Below the pieces are notes generated by a model. That model was not told the origin of the DNA and did not search any database. It saw nothing but the letters and a program-made list of their open reading frames with translations. Shown here one piece after another: positions 26,024 to 35,500 of a stretch of DNA of 64,000 bases (position 1 is the stretch's first letter; each line of letters opens with the position of its first letter). The stretch covers positions 62,001 to 126,000 of the forward strand of contig CAMVOL010000002.1 of assembly GCA_947169105.1 (NCBI GenBank). Reading direction: 5' to 3'. A program made the translations under genes and the position numbers. Source of the DNA: an uncultured Bacteroidales bacterium (GTDB lineage Bacteria > Bacteroidota > Bacteroidia > Bacteroidales > WCHB1-69).

Positions 26024-27829
26024 TCATCGGGTGTTAAGTTCCATCATCCGTTTTTCGAGGTCGGTGCGTTTGACCTCTCGGTTGATATAATATTCGGCAA
26101 TCAGAGTAGCGATAGGAGCGGCCACGGACGCGCCCCACCCGCCGTTTTCAACGAGCACGAACACAGCGATTTGTGGCTGGTCCACTGGCCCGAAGCAGGC
26201 AAAGACGGAATGGTCGCGGCCGTGCGGGTTCTGGGCCGTGCCGGTCTTGCCGGCCATCTCAATGTCGTCAATCTTGGCGAAACGTCCTGTACCTGACGTC
26301 ATCACTAATTTCATCCCGTCAATAATCGGTTCGAAATACTGGGGCTCGATGCCGCTGTTCATCCGCTGGTTGTAGCGGGTGTTCGGGTTGTCCTTCGATC
26401 CTATCGCCTTGACAACGTGGGGTTTGTAGTAGTAACCTCGGTTGGCGATGACGGCGATGAGGTTGGCCATCTGGATGGGAGTGCAAGCCACCTGCCCTTG
26501 GCCGATACCCATTGAAACAATGGAATTTCCGTGCCAGTGGCCACGGTACTCGCGGTCGAGGTCCTCCACCGTAGGAATCACTCCCTTCGACTCGTATGGC
26601 AGGTCGGTGTTGAACTTCTGGCCGATGCCGAGCTGGTTGATATGGTCCTTCCACGCCTGATAGCCGTCGCGCACCGACTTGTACTTCGGATTGGAGACGG
26701 TATTGTAGAAGGCACGGCAGAAGTAGGCGTTGCAGGAGCAGCGGACGGCATCCACAAGGTCGGAGCCGGCGTGGGAGTGGCACTTCACGATATGGTTCCC
26801 GAGGTTGTAACCGCCGCCGCAACTATAGTAAGTGTAGCGGTTAATAACGCCCTCCTGCTGGGCAATCAGACCGTTGGCTAGTTTGAAGGTGGAGCCAGGC
26901 GGGTAGATGGCCTTCAGGGCGCGGTTGTAGAGCGGCACGTTCACGGTGTCCCTCAAGAGTTTGGCGTAGTTGCGACTGCGGTTTTTCCCCACCAGCAGGT
27001 TGGGGTCGTAAGAAGGAGAGGAGACGATGCACAGGATTTCTCCCGTAGAAGGTTCGATAGCGACGATGCTGCCCTTCTTGTTGGCCATCAGCTTCTCGCC
27101 GTAACGCTGCAGCTGCATGTCGATAGTGCACCAGAGGTTGCTGCCGGGCTCGGCGGGCACGTCGAATTCACCGTTACGGTAGGAGCCGTGTTCGCGGTTG
27201 TGGACATCCACCAGCACCATCTTCTTGCCCTTCACCCCGCGGAGCTCCTCCTCGTAGGCTTTTTCAATGCCGCTGATGCCGATGTAATCGCCCATTTGGT
27301 AGTAACTGTCCTCCTTTAGTTGGTTCTCGCTCACTTCGCCGATATAACCGAGGATATGGGCGGCGATGGGTTCCGGGTAGGCCCGGAGCGTGCGGGGCTG
27401 CACGTAAAAACCAGGAAACTTGTACAGCTTCTCCTGCAAATAACCATAGTCTTCTTTTCCAATCTGTTGGGCAAAGATATAGGGGAGGAGAGGGGAGTAC
27501 TTCCGTGCTTTCTCCAACCGTTGGATTAATTCTTCCTTTGTGATTTCCAATATATTACAAAGATCTGTGGTGTCGAATTCCTTTACTTTTTTGGGAATTA
27601 CCATCAGGTCGTAGGCGGCCTCGTTATAGACCAACAGGGAGTCGTTGCGGTCATAGATGAGGCCGCGCGGCGGTTGCTGCACCACTTCGCGGATGGCGTT
27701 GTTACGGGCCAAATCTTTGTACTTGCGGTCAATCACCTGCATGGAGAACAACCGTATCAGATAGATGCCCATCAGGGCAACCATCAGGGCGATGATGATG
27801 ATACGGCGTTGTTCTTTCAGCGGGTTCAT
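26024..27829 (-). CDS. mrdA: Penicillin-binding protein 2 (class B transpeptidase)
   Basis: 601 residues. One N-terminal membrane anchor (IIIIALMVALMGIYLIRLF), a dimerisation/pedestal domain with RGLIYDRNDSLLVYNEAAYDL, then the transpeptidase domain: PPGSTFKLANGL with nucleophile Ser313, the SCNAYF motif (SxN), and AGKTGTAQNPHGRDHS (KTG). It crosslinks peptidoglycan during side-wall growth as the partner of RodA. It follows the polyprenyl synthase gene by 14 nt and precedes rodA by 3 nt. Confidence 0.95.
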   Translation of the reverse strand: MNPLKEQRRIIIIALMVALMGIYLIRLFSMQVIDRKYKDLARNNAIREVVQQPPRGLIYDRNDSLLVYNEAAYDLMVIPKKVKEFDTTDLCNILEITKEELIQRLEKARKYSPLLPYIFAQQIGKEDYGYLQEKLYKFPGFYVQPRTLRAYPEPIAAHILGYIGEVSENQLKEDSYYQMGDYIGISGIEKAYEEELRGVKGKKMVLVDVHNREHGSYRNGEFDVPAEPGSNLWCTIDMQLQRYGEKLMANKKGSIVAIEPSTGEILCIVSSPSYDPNLLVGKNRSRNYAKLLRDTVNVPLYNRALKAIYPPGSTFKLANGLIAQQEGVINRYTYYSCGGGYNLGNHIVKCHSHAGSDLVDAVRCSCNAYFCRAFYNTVSNPKYKSVRDGYQAWKDHINQLGIGQKFNTDLPYESKGVIPTVEDLDREYRGHWHGNSIVSMGIGQGQVACTPIQMANLIAVIANRGYYYKPHVVKAIGSKDNPNTRYNQRMNSGIEPQYFEPIIDGMKLVMTSGTGRFAKIDDIEMAGKTGTAQNPHGRDHSVFACFGPVDQPQIAVFVLVENGGWGASVAAPIATLIAEYYINREVKRTDLEKRMMELNTR

Positions 27830-27843
27830 GGCGTGCGATGGGA

Positions 27844-28806
27844 TTATTTTATCCGTTTGCTCAGTTCGTTGGCAAGGTTGACGAACGCCTGCCGTCCCTC
27901 TTCCGACCCTGCCGAAATTTTACCGAGTTCTGCCAAGGCAAGCTGGGCATACTCCTCAATCTTTTCTTCTGTTTTCTTTTGAATATCAAGATTTTGGTAG
28001 ATTTTTGTAACGGCTTCAAATTTTTCTTTATCATCAAAATTGGTGGAAGAAAAATAGTGAAGAAGCTGTTTTTTGTCATCAGCACCGGCATCTTGGAGGG
28101 CGCGGAGGTAGAGGTAGGTTTTCTTGTTTTCGCGGATGTCGCCGCCGATGGGTTTGCCGAAAACGGCGGTGTCGCCATAGACATCGAGGAGGTCGTCCTT
28201 CAGCTGGAAGGCGAGGCCAAGGTAGATGCCGTATTGGTAGATGGCCTCGCAGTCGCTTTCGGAGGCGTGCGAAAGGAGGGCGCCGGCCTTCAGGCAACCG
28301 GCCAGCATAACGGCCGTCTTGTACCTGATCATCTGGATGAAGTCGTCGATGGTGACGTGGTCGGCGGTTTCAAAGTCAAGGTCCTTCTGCTGGCCTTCGC
28401 AGATTTCGATGGAGGTGCGGGCGAGCAGATCGGTGAGGGCGATGACGGTTTCGGGACGGGTGGGCGTGTATAGCATCTCCTTGAGTGCGAGCGTGGCGAG
28501 GGCGTCGCCGGAAAGGATGGCGATGTTGCTGTTCCAATGCTTGTACACCGTCGGCTGCCCGCGGCGAATGGGCGCGTTGTCCATAATGTCATCATGGATG
28601 AGCGTGAAGTTGTGCAGCATCTCGAAGGCCGCGGCCGGATGGATGGCAGCAGCCTCGTCTCCGCCGAAAAATTTCGTGGACATCATCACCAAACGGGGAC
28701 GCAAGCGCTTTCCCCCCTGCGACAAAGTATAATAGATGGGATTATACAGATTTGCAGGCTCCCTGTTTAGGGATATTTTCTTGAAATATTCCTCTAACTC
28801 TTTCAA
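27844..28806 (-). CDS. Polyprenyl diphosphate synthase (trans-prenyltransferase)
   Basis: 320 residues with a TTG start (LKELEEYFKK). No ATG upstream is available, and the N-terminal length fits the family. First aspartate-rich motif HDDIMD (Asp72, Asp73, Asp76) followed by NAPIRRGQPT; second aspartate-rich motif LKDDLLDVYGD (Asp204, Asp205, Asp208); GGKRLRP near residue 31. It condenses isopentenyl diphosphate units to geranyl-, farnesyl- or longer prenyl diphosphates; product length cannot be read safely. Its linkage to mrdA-rodA may reflect the need for lipid carrier in wall synthesis. Confidence 0.92.
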   Translation of the reverse strand: MKELEEYFKKISLNREPANLYNPIYYTLSQGGKRLRPRLVMMSTKFFGGDEAAAIHPAAAFEMLHNFTLIHDDIMDNAPIRRGQPTVYKHWNSNIAILSGDALATLALKEMLYTPTRPETVIALTDLLARTSIEICEGQQKDLDFETADHVTIDDFIQMIRYKTAVMLAGCLKAGALLSHASESDCEAIYQYGIYLGLAFQLKDDLLDVYGDTAVFGKPIGGDIRENKKTYLYLRALQDAGADDKKQLLHYFSSTNFDDKEKFEAVTKIYQNLDIQKKTEEKIEEYAQLALAELGKISAGSEEGRQAFVNLANELSKRIK

Positions 28807-28860
28807 AATAAAATATTTATAATTATTGAAAAAACAAAAATAATCTTATCTAACAAGTTG

Positions 28861-28869
28861 GCAAAGGTA
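28861..28869 (-). promoter_or_regulatory. -7 promoter box of the prenyl synthase-mrdA-rodA operon
   Basis: The minus strand reads TACCTTTGC, matching TAnnTTTGC, about 55 nt before the TTG start at 28806. Confidence 0.65.
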
Positions 28870-28926
28870 CTACTTTTTTGCGGGAATTTTGTGCGATGAT
28901 AATAGGAAATTGTTTTTATACACAAC

Positions 28927-28959
28927 AAAAAAAGCGGCCTTCAGAAAAGCCGCTTTTTT
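28927..28959. terminator. Intrinsic terminator after the SIMPL gene
   Basis: AAAAAAGCGGC, loop, GCCGCTTTTTT: a clean stem with A and T tracts on both sides. It lies 20 nt past the SIMPL gene stop. Confidence 0.85.
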
Positions 28960-28978
28960 GAACAAATGGTTCGTGTAT

Positions 28979-29722
28979 TTATTTCACAAAATAGGTGAGC
29001 CGCATATTGATGCTGGCGCGTTTGTTCTTGGAGGAGGTATTGAAGGCGCCGCCCCATGAGTAGTCCTCGTCGCTGGAGTTGGGTGCGGTGATTTGGAAGA
29101 CACCCATGTTGGCCACTTTCAGACCGGCAATTTGGGTACCGGCGTTCTTGGTGATGGTCTCGGCGCGGTTGCGGGCGTCCTTGGTGGCTTCGGCCAGCAT
29201 CTCAATCTTCAGGTCAGCCAGCTTGGTGTAGTAGTAGTTCGGACCCCACGTGTTCACGTTGATGCCTTCATCAAGCAATTCGGCGATGTCCTTATAGAGG
29301 TTTTCCACCTTTTCTACATCCTTGGATTCAATACGGACGTTTTGGGTCATCTCATAACCTTGGAATACGTCGAAGCTACGTTTGGCGTTGGCGTCATATT
29401 CGTAACGGTATGACTCTTCGCATTGGGTGCGCTGGAACTGGATTTCGCTTTCCGGAATGCCCTTGGAGATAAGATAGGCCCTTACCGTTTCGTTCATCTT
29501 CTTGATCTGGTCGTAAGCGGCCTTCTGGTTCATGTCCTTGGTCTTGTAGTTGAAGTCCCAGACGATGAGGTCGGAGACGAAGTCGCGTTCGGCGAGGCCG
29601 ACCACGGAGACGGTCTTGACGGGGCCTTTGGCCTTGTTGAAGTAGCAGCCGAGGGCGACGGCACCCAGTACAAAGCTGATGCCCACAATGATACTGATGA
29701 TGATTTTTGTTTTGTCTGACAT
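28979..29722 (-). CDS. SIMPL (DUF541) domain protein, membrane-anchored
   Basis: 247 residues from the ATG at 29722 (MSDKTKIIISIIVG). The longer reading frame runs into the terminator of the upstream gene and was rejected. One N-terminal membrane helix (IIISIIVGISFVLGAVALGCYF) is followed by a SIMPL domain: VSVVGLAERDFVSDLIVWDFNYKT, a helical segment, and the C-terminal MLAEATKDARNRAETITKNAGTQIAGL, typical of the family. Probably periplasmic; function in Bacteroidetes unknown. It appears monocistronic between two terminators. Confidence 0.88.
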   Translation of the reverse strand: MSDKTKIIISIIVGISFVLGAVALGCYFNKAKGPVKTVSVVGLAERDFVSDLIVWDFNYKTKDMNQKAAYDQIKKMNETVRAYLISKGIPESEIQFQRTQCEESYRYEYDANAKRSFDVFQGYEMTQNVRIESKDVEKVENLYKDIAELLDEGINVNTWGPNYYYTKLADLKIEMLAEATKDARNRAETITKNAGTQIAGLKVANMGVFQITAPNSSDEDYSWGGAFNTSSKNKRASINMRLTYFVK

Positions 29723-29792
29723 AACATTAAATTTTAGGGGTGATTGAATGAGGGTATAACGGCGAAGTGGTGCTAAAATTGCAATCGTCTGC

Positions 29793-29825
29793 AAAAAAAA
29801 TCCCGATGAAAATCACCGGGATTTT
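29793..29825 (-). terminator. Intrinsic terminator after the pyrophosphatase pair
   Basis: The minus strand reads AATCCCGGTG, loop, CATCGGGATT, then eight T. It lies immediately after the 56-aa ORF stop and ends the hppA transcript. Confidence 0.8.
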
Positions 29826-29829
29826 AGAA

Positions 29830-30000
29830 TTATATGTTCCTCATGTTTTGGTCCACGTGGATGTCTTCCTCCAACTGCCACAGCATAAAGCCGGACTGCT
29901 GCTGCATATAGGTGAGGATGTCCACCCGCTGGTTCAGGTCGTTGATTTGCGAAATCTCCTGAAGGATTTCGTCAATCTTGATTTTGATATTATTGTCCAT
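29830..30000 (-). CDS. Small helical protein (56 aa) coupled to the pyrophosphatase gene
   Basis: ATG at 30000, stop at 29830, 56 residues. The product starts MDNNIKIKIDEILQEISQIN and continues with LTYMQQQSGFMLWQLEEDIH, an acidic, probably helical or coiled-coil sequence with no signal peptide or membrane span. It starts 2 nt after the hppA stop and is followed directly by a terminator, strong context for a real gene in the same transcript. Not recognised as a known family; it could be an accessory subunit or a stability factor, but that is guesswork. Confidence 0.65.
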   Translation of the reverse strand: MDNNIKIKIDEILQEISQINDLNQRVDILTYMQQQSGFMLWQLEEDIHVDQNMRNI

Positions 30001-30002
30001 GA

Positions 30003-32405
30003 CTACTTCTTAATTCTCATTCCATAGAAAGAACGGTAAACGAAGATCAGGCCGATGATGAGGAAGAAGAGGCCGATGTACGGAGTGTAGTCGTTGTCGG
30101 ACATCTTGATGGCGACGGCGATTTCAACGGCCAGCATTCCGAACAGTGTGGAGAACTTGATGATGGGGTTCATGGCCACGGAGGAGGTGTCCTTGTAGGG
30201 GTCGCCGACGGTGTCGCCGATAACGGTGGCGGCGTGCAGGTCGGTATTCTTCTCCTGGAGGTCCACTTCAACCACCTTCTTGGCGTTGTCCCACGCGCCA
30301 CCGGCGTTGGCCATATAGATGGCTTGGAACAGACCGAAGATGGCGATGGAAATCAGGTAGGCCACAAAGAAGTTGGGGTTGAAGAAGGCAAAAGCGAGCG
30401 TCAAACAGAAGATAACGGCGAAAATGTTCCACATACCCTGCTGTGCGTAGCGGGTGCAGATCTTCACCACGGTCTTCGAATCGTCGATGTCGGCTTCGGT
30501 CTTGTCAAGGTTGAGGTTCTTCTTGATGAACTCCACGGCACGATAAGCACCTGTAGTGACCGCTTGCATCGAAGCACCACTGAACCAGAAGATGACAGCG
30601 CCACCAGTGATGAGACCGAGGATGACGGGCGCATCGGTGAGGCTCAGCTGGAGGAGTCCGAGGCTGTTGAGCAACAGGATGATAGCGAAAATCATTGTGG
30701 TGGCACCCACGACAGCCGTACCGATCAGCACTGGCTTGGCCGTGGCCTTGAAGGTGTTGCCGGCACCGTCGTTGGCTTCGAGGAAGTACTTGCCCTTCTC
30801 GAAATCCGGCACGAAGCCGTACTCTTTCTCAATATCGGACTTGATGGCGGGGATACGCTCAATCTGCGAGAGTTCGAATACGGACTGGGCGTTGTCCGTT
30901 ACCGGTCCGTAGCTGTCCACCGCGATGGTGACAGGACCCATGCCGAGGAAACCGAAGGCGACGAGGCCGAAGGCGAAGATGGCGTAATAGGTGCCGAAGA
31001 TATCGAGGCCGCTGGCGGAGAAGAAGAAGGCGGCGAGCATCAGGCCGACCATCACGATGCCTTTCCAGAAGGCGCTGAAGTTACCGGCCACCATACCCGA
31101 CAGGATGGTAAGAGAGGCGCCGCCCTCGCGGGAAGCCGTTACCACCTCCTGCACGTGACGGGAGTTGGAGCTCGTGAAAGCTTTGGTGAGTTCCGGAATG
31201 ATAGCGGCAGCCAACGTTCCCAAGCTGATGATGGAGGCCAAGCGCCACCACATATCGCCGGAGATGCTGGCGGAAACAGAACCTTCCGCAGCAAAACTAT
31301 AGTTGTTGAGCAGCAGGTAGCTGATAGCAAACGTGACAACGATGGAAACAATGGAAGTGATCCACACGAGGGAGGTCAGAGGGCTTTCAAAGTTGAAATT
31401 GCTGGCTTCCTTGTATTTCATTTTGGAAACGACATCGTTGATACCGTAAGAAATCAAAGAGGTGAAAACCATCAGGATACGCATGGCGAAGATCCAGACG
31501 ATGAGCAGAGCCTGCAGTTCCACGGAGGGGACGGCAAGGATGATGAAGGAGATAAGAGCGACACCAGTCACGCCGTAGGTCTCGAAACCGTCGGCGGTGG
31601 GTCCGACACTGTCACCGGCATTGTCGCCCGTGCAGTCAGCGATGACACCGGGGTTACGCGGATCATCCTCCCCAATCTTGAAAATGACCTTCATCAGGTC
31701 GGAACCGATGTCGGCAATCTTGGTGAAGATACCGCCAGCGATACGCAAGGCACTGGCACCCAGAGATTCACCGATGGCGAAGCCGATGAGGCAAGCACCG
31801 GCACTTTCGGCGGGGATGAACAGCAGAATCACCAACATCAGCAGCAGCTCGATGGTGATGAGCAGCAGACCGACGCTCATACCTGACTGCAGCGGAAGGG
31901 CGACCACCGGCCACGGCTTGCCCTGCAAGGAGGCGAAAGAGGTACGGCTGTTGGCGAAGGTGTTGATGCGGATGCCGAACCACGCCACGACGTAGGAACC
32001 GCCGATACCGAGCACCGTCCACAACAGGATGGTGAGCACCTGCGGCAGCGACTTCCCATTGAGGAAACCGAAATAGAAGCAGATGGCCGTGCCGATGATG
32101 GCGAACAAAATCAGCAGGAACTTGCCCTGTTGGAGCAGGTAGGTCTTGCAAGTTTCATAGATGGTTTCGGAAACTTTTTTCATGGAGTCGTGGACAGGTT
32201 TTTTCCGGATGCGCAGGGCTTGGAAAAGTCCGAAAATCAGTCCGATAATCACGATGATGGCACCCCAGAGAAGGAGTGCTTTGCCGGTGAGGGCGCCGTT
32301 GAAAAAGTTCACCTGCGAAAAGTTCGGCAGGGTGAGGTCGGCCTCACTGGCGTGCAAAAGGAACGGGCAGAGCATCATTGCTGCCAGGAATAATTTTTTC
32401 TTCAT
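30003..32405 (-). CDS. hppA: Membrane-bound ion-translocating pyrophosphatase
   Basis: 800 residues with about 16 membrane segments; the N-terminal hydrophobic segment (MKKKLFLAAMMLCPFLLHAS) may be a signal or first helix. Active-site motifs: EDDPRNPGVIADCTGDNAGDSVGP (around residue 260), and further acidic clusters near the C-terminus (DNAKKVVEVD, GDTVGDPYKDTSS). It hydrolyses pyrophosphate to pump H+ and/or Na+ across the inner membrane. The determinant near residue 552 reads GNTFKATAKP, with Lys where K+-dependent enzymes have Ala, so a K+-independent type is inferred. It is longer than classical members (~700). It is followed at 2 nt by the 56-aa ORF. Confidence 0.93.
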   Translation of the reverse strand: MKKKLFLAAMMLCPFLLHASEADLTLPNFSQVNFFNGALTGKALLLWGAIIVIIGLIFGLFQALRIRKKPVHDSMKKVSETIYETCKTYLLQQGKFLLILFAIIGTAICFYFGFLNGKSLPQVLTILLWTVLGIGGSYVVAWFGIRINTFANSRTSFASLQGKPWPVVALPLQSGMSVGLLLITIELLLMLVILLFIPAESAGACLIGFAIGESLGASALRIAGGIFTKIADIGSDLMKVIFKIGEDDPRNPGVIADCTGDNAGDSVGPTADGFETYGVTGVALISFIILAVPSVELQALLIVWIFAMRILMVFTSLISYGINDVVSKMKYKEASNFNFESPLTSLVWITSIVSIVVTFAISYLLLNNYSFAAEGSVSASISGDMWWRLASIISLGTLAAAIIPELTKAFTSSNSRHVQEVVTASREGGASLTILSGMVAGNFSAFWKGIVMVGLMLAAFFFSASGLDIFGTYYAIFAFGLVAFGFLGMGPVTIAVDSYGPVTDNAQSVFELSQIERIPAIKSDIEKEYGFVPDFEKGKYFLEANDGAGNTFKATAKPVLIGTAVVGATTMIFAIILLLNSLGLLQLSLTDAPVILGLITGGAVIFWFSGASMQAVTTGAYRAVEFIKKNLNLDKTEADIDDSKTVVKICTRYAQQGMWNIFAVIFCLTLAFAFFNPNFFVAYLISIAIFGLFQAIYMANAGGAWDNAKKVVEVDLQEKNTDLHAATVIGDTVGDPYKDTSSVAMNPIIKFSTLFGMLAVEIAVAIKMSDNDYTPYIGLFFLIIGLIFVYRSFYGMRIKK

Positions 32406-32464
32406 ACCTTAATATTTTGATTTATAATTATATGCAAAAAATACACTTTACGTAATTTGAACCT

Positions 32465-32473
32465 GCAAAAGTA
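32465..32473 (-). promoter_or_regulatory. -7 promoter box of hppA
   Basis: The minus strand reads TACTTTTGC, matching TAnnTTTGC, about 60 nt before the hppA ATG. Confidence 0.65.
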
Positions 32474-32520
32474 AATATTTTTCAGAATTAAGGAACATTA
32501 ATATTTAGCTTCCTTATTAT

Positions 32521-32555
32521 AAAAAAAACGGATGCTAACCATAGCACCCGTTTTT
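32521..32555 (-). terminator. Intrinsic terminator after the collagen-like giant gene
   Basis: The minus strand reads ACGGGTGCT, loop, AGCATCCGT, then a run of eight T. It is 21 nt past the stop of the 2568-aa gene. Confidence 0.85.
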
Positions 32556-32575
32556 GATTCATAAAAGATTACCGG

Positions 32576-35500
32576 TTAGTCGGCTATGCAACGTATTGAC
32601 TTGAAGGTACTCAAACTTTCAGAACCTTCGGAAACGGTTGAACTGGAATAGTTTAGGTAGTAGAAATTTGCTGTAGCGCTACCATCGTTTGCTGCAGGAG
32701 TCCAGAATTCAGCCCTTATTCCATTATTGCTGGCAGGCAATGCGTTAAATCCTGTGGCGTTGTTGGAAGATTGATCATAACCGGGTGAACAAGGGGCGTT
32801 GGGATTAGAATAAGCCCAACCTTCAGTAGAGGCAAAAGCTTTGGCTAAGTTCTGTCTGTTCTGACCGCAGTAGTATTGATACTCTGATGTGTATAGAACT
32901 TCTTCCAGTATATTTTCCCAGTCTTCTTGTGTCGGGATATGCCATCCAGAGGGGCAAAGACCCTGCACATTATGCATAGCGGGGGAGTTTGAACCTCCGT
33001 CATCCCCACGGGTAGCAGCCTGCCAGTTATAGAGATAGCCGTAGGTACTGACGAGAGAATATCCGCTTGTAGTGGCGTTGGTAGGGTATGTATAATATCC
33101 ATCCGTTGTGCTGCTTTCGTCACTAAAGTTGATAGACCCCACACCATCCGCATAATGGGTGACACGCAGGTTCTCTTTCATCCAGCAATAACCATTAATA
33201 TCTATCGTATTATACACATTTCCGTCCACATCGGTTACGGTCGGCATTTGCGGGCAGGGTTGGAAATCAATAGATCTCGTTTTGAAGGAAACGATTTCGC
33301 TACAGGCTGCCGATTGGGCATTGTCGTAAACCATGCACGCTTTTACATAATAGGTGGTGTTGGGTGTAAGGTTCTCAACATAGAACCATGTTTCACCGTC
33401 TCTTTCCCACTGCTCTTCCTTCCTTAAATCTTGTCTTATTTCAAGATTGTTGGGATCCGTACTTATTAAAAGATCTATATAATCAATCTCGTGATTGGCG
33501 CTGGAGTATATACAGCCCAGTTCTTCCACCCTGGTAATCCCAACCGCATCCACATCCAATCTGACAGACGGGGCAAAGGAAGTAGCGGACTGTCCTGCAC
33601 CCTTGATGCAGCGAACTTGTACATAATTCGTAACGGGCATCAAGACCGTTTCGATTTGTCCATTGGAACCTGTGATAGCGTTATAATAGTCGGGCCTGTA
33701 TTCATCATAGTCGGAGGAAGCAAAGCAGAAGGCTTTTCCGAAGTTAGCGTTTCCTACAGTGTCGTAAGCCACTGCATAGCTGCCGGGACGTGCGGCAAAA
33801 CCGGTGAGGTTGTTGTGTGTAAGTCCGTCGGTCCAGAACGCGCTGTTTTCGGTCAAAGCGGCGAAGGCATTGTTATTGGAAAGATTTCCGGCGGTGGCAA
33901 TCAACGTTTCCCATTCGCTCATGCTCGGCAAATGCCAGCCGTCGGGGCAGATGCCTTGGACTGCTCCAGTGTGAATCCACGGGCTATAATTTGAGGCGGC
34001 ATCGTAGGTGTAATAAAGTCCATACCGTTGGGCCGTGTAGCCGTAACGTTCAGTGGCTTCCATGTATCTACCGGAATTGTTTCCGTTAATCGGGTCAATT
34101 TCTCTTCCGGTGGGGAAGAGGGTGGTGCGGAGGTTCTCCTTCATCCAGCACTGGCTGCCGATGAGCACCGTATTGTAAACATTGCCGTCCATGTCGGTCA
34201 CAATCGGCGCATCAGGGCAGGAGGTGACGGCGGGCACTTGGGGTTCTGTGGGCTCCTCTTGGGTAGTGAAATCCCTTTGTTCGCTATAGAACGTGCCGGC
34301 TGCATTGGTGGCGAAGATGCGTACGTAGTAGTGCGTGTTCGGTTCGAGGTTCTCCAGATGGAAGAGGTGTTCGCCGATGGTGGTGTCGTTGGTATAGATG
34401 TACTCGTCTGTCGGGAGTGATTCCTGATTGCTGAGGGCAACACCCCATCGTGTGACTGTGGCACCGCCGTCGAAAATCAGCTCGCCGCTCACGTCGGCAC
34501 TATTATGGTTCACACTGTCCACAAACACAATTCTGGGAGTCGGTGCAATGGGCTGGCCTGCGCCTTTGATACAACGCACCGTACCGAAATCATCATTTGC
34601 CCCGGATTCGCCGATGCTTAAAATCTGATCATCTTTCACATACCATTTGTAGGTACGGGTTGATGTCTGGAGCATAGTTAAACCAGGTATAAAGGAGTTG
34701 AAGCAATTCTCACCGACTGCCAGCAGGCTGAAGCCGCTGGCATCCGTTCCGGGCGTATTCCAGCTGTGGGTGGCTTTCAACAACGGTAGTGCCGCCTCAA
34801 TGCCGCCCAAGGTATTGAACAGAGTTCCATATTCAGCGTATGAAGGAACGTGCCATCCGTCGGGACACACGCCCTGCATATCACCGTTTCCCCAGTTGTA
34901 ACCATTCATAACGGTGTGGAGCGGGTACAGATAACCGTCGGCTGAGCCGCGAAGCTCGAAATAGCGCGGCAGATAGTTGGCAGAATAGGACGTGTAGATG
35001 GTGTTTCCGTTGGCATAGTGCGTGGTGCGGAGGTTCTCCTTCATCCAGCATTGGTTACCGATCTGTATGGTGTTATAGACGTTGCCGTCATAGTCAACCA
35101 CGATAGCGGCATCCTGACAGGGCAGGCCCATCATAGTCGGCGTGGTGAAGCTGATGACTGAGTCGGCATAGACCGTGCCGTTTTCGTTGGTGGCGAAAGC
35201 ACGGAAGTAGTAAGTTGTGTTGGCCAACAGATTCCTTGCTTGGGCGTAGTAGCGTCCAACGTAATCAACGTTGAAGGTGTGGCTGCTGTCCGCCTCAACA
35301 GTGGGTTCTTGGTTGGTGCTGCTCCAGCATACGCCATAGGAGGTGATGCTGGCACCGCCGTCGGTGCAGTTCTCACCCCACAGGTTGGCCGTGGTGGAGG
35401 TCACGTCGTTGGCGGCCACAGTCTTGGGCTGCGGTTTCGTAGTCATACCATCGCCCTTGATGCAGCGTACCAACTCAGCATAATGATTGAAAAGAGTTAC

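Noticed and set aside
30234-31886. 550-codon plus-strand open frame opposite the pyrophosphatase
   Set aside because: Low-complexity Gly/Asp/Glu/His-rich product with no start context. The minus strand encodes an unmistakable membrane pyrophosphatase.
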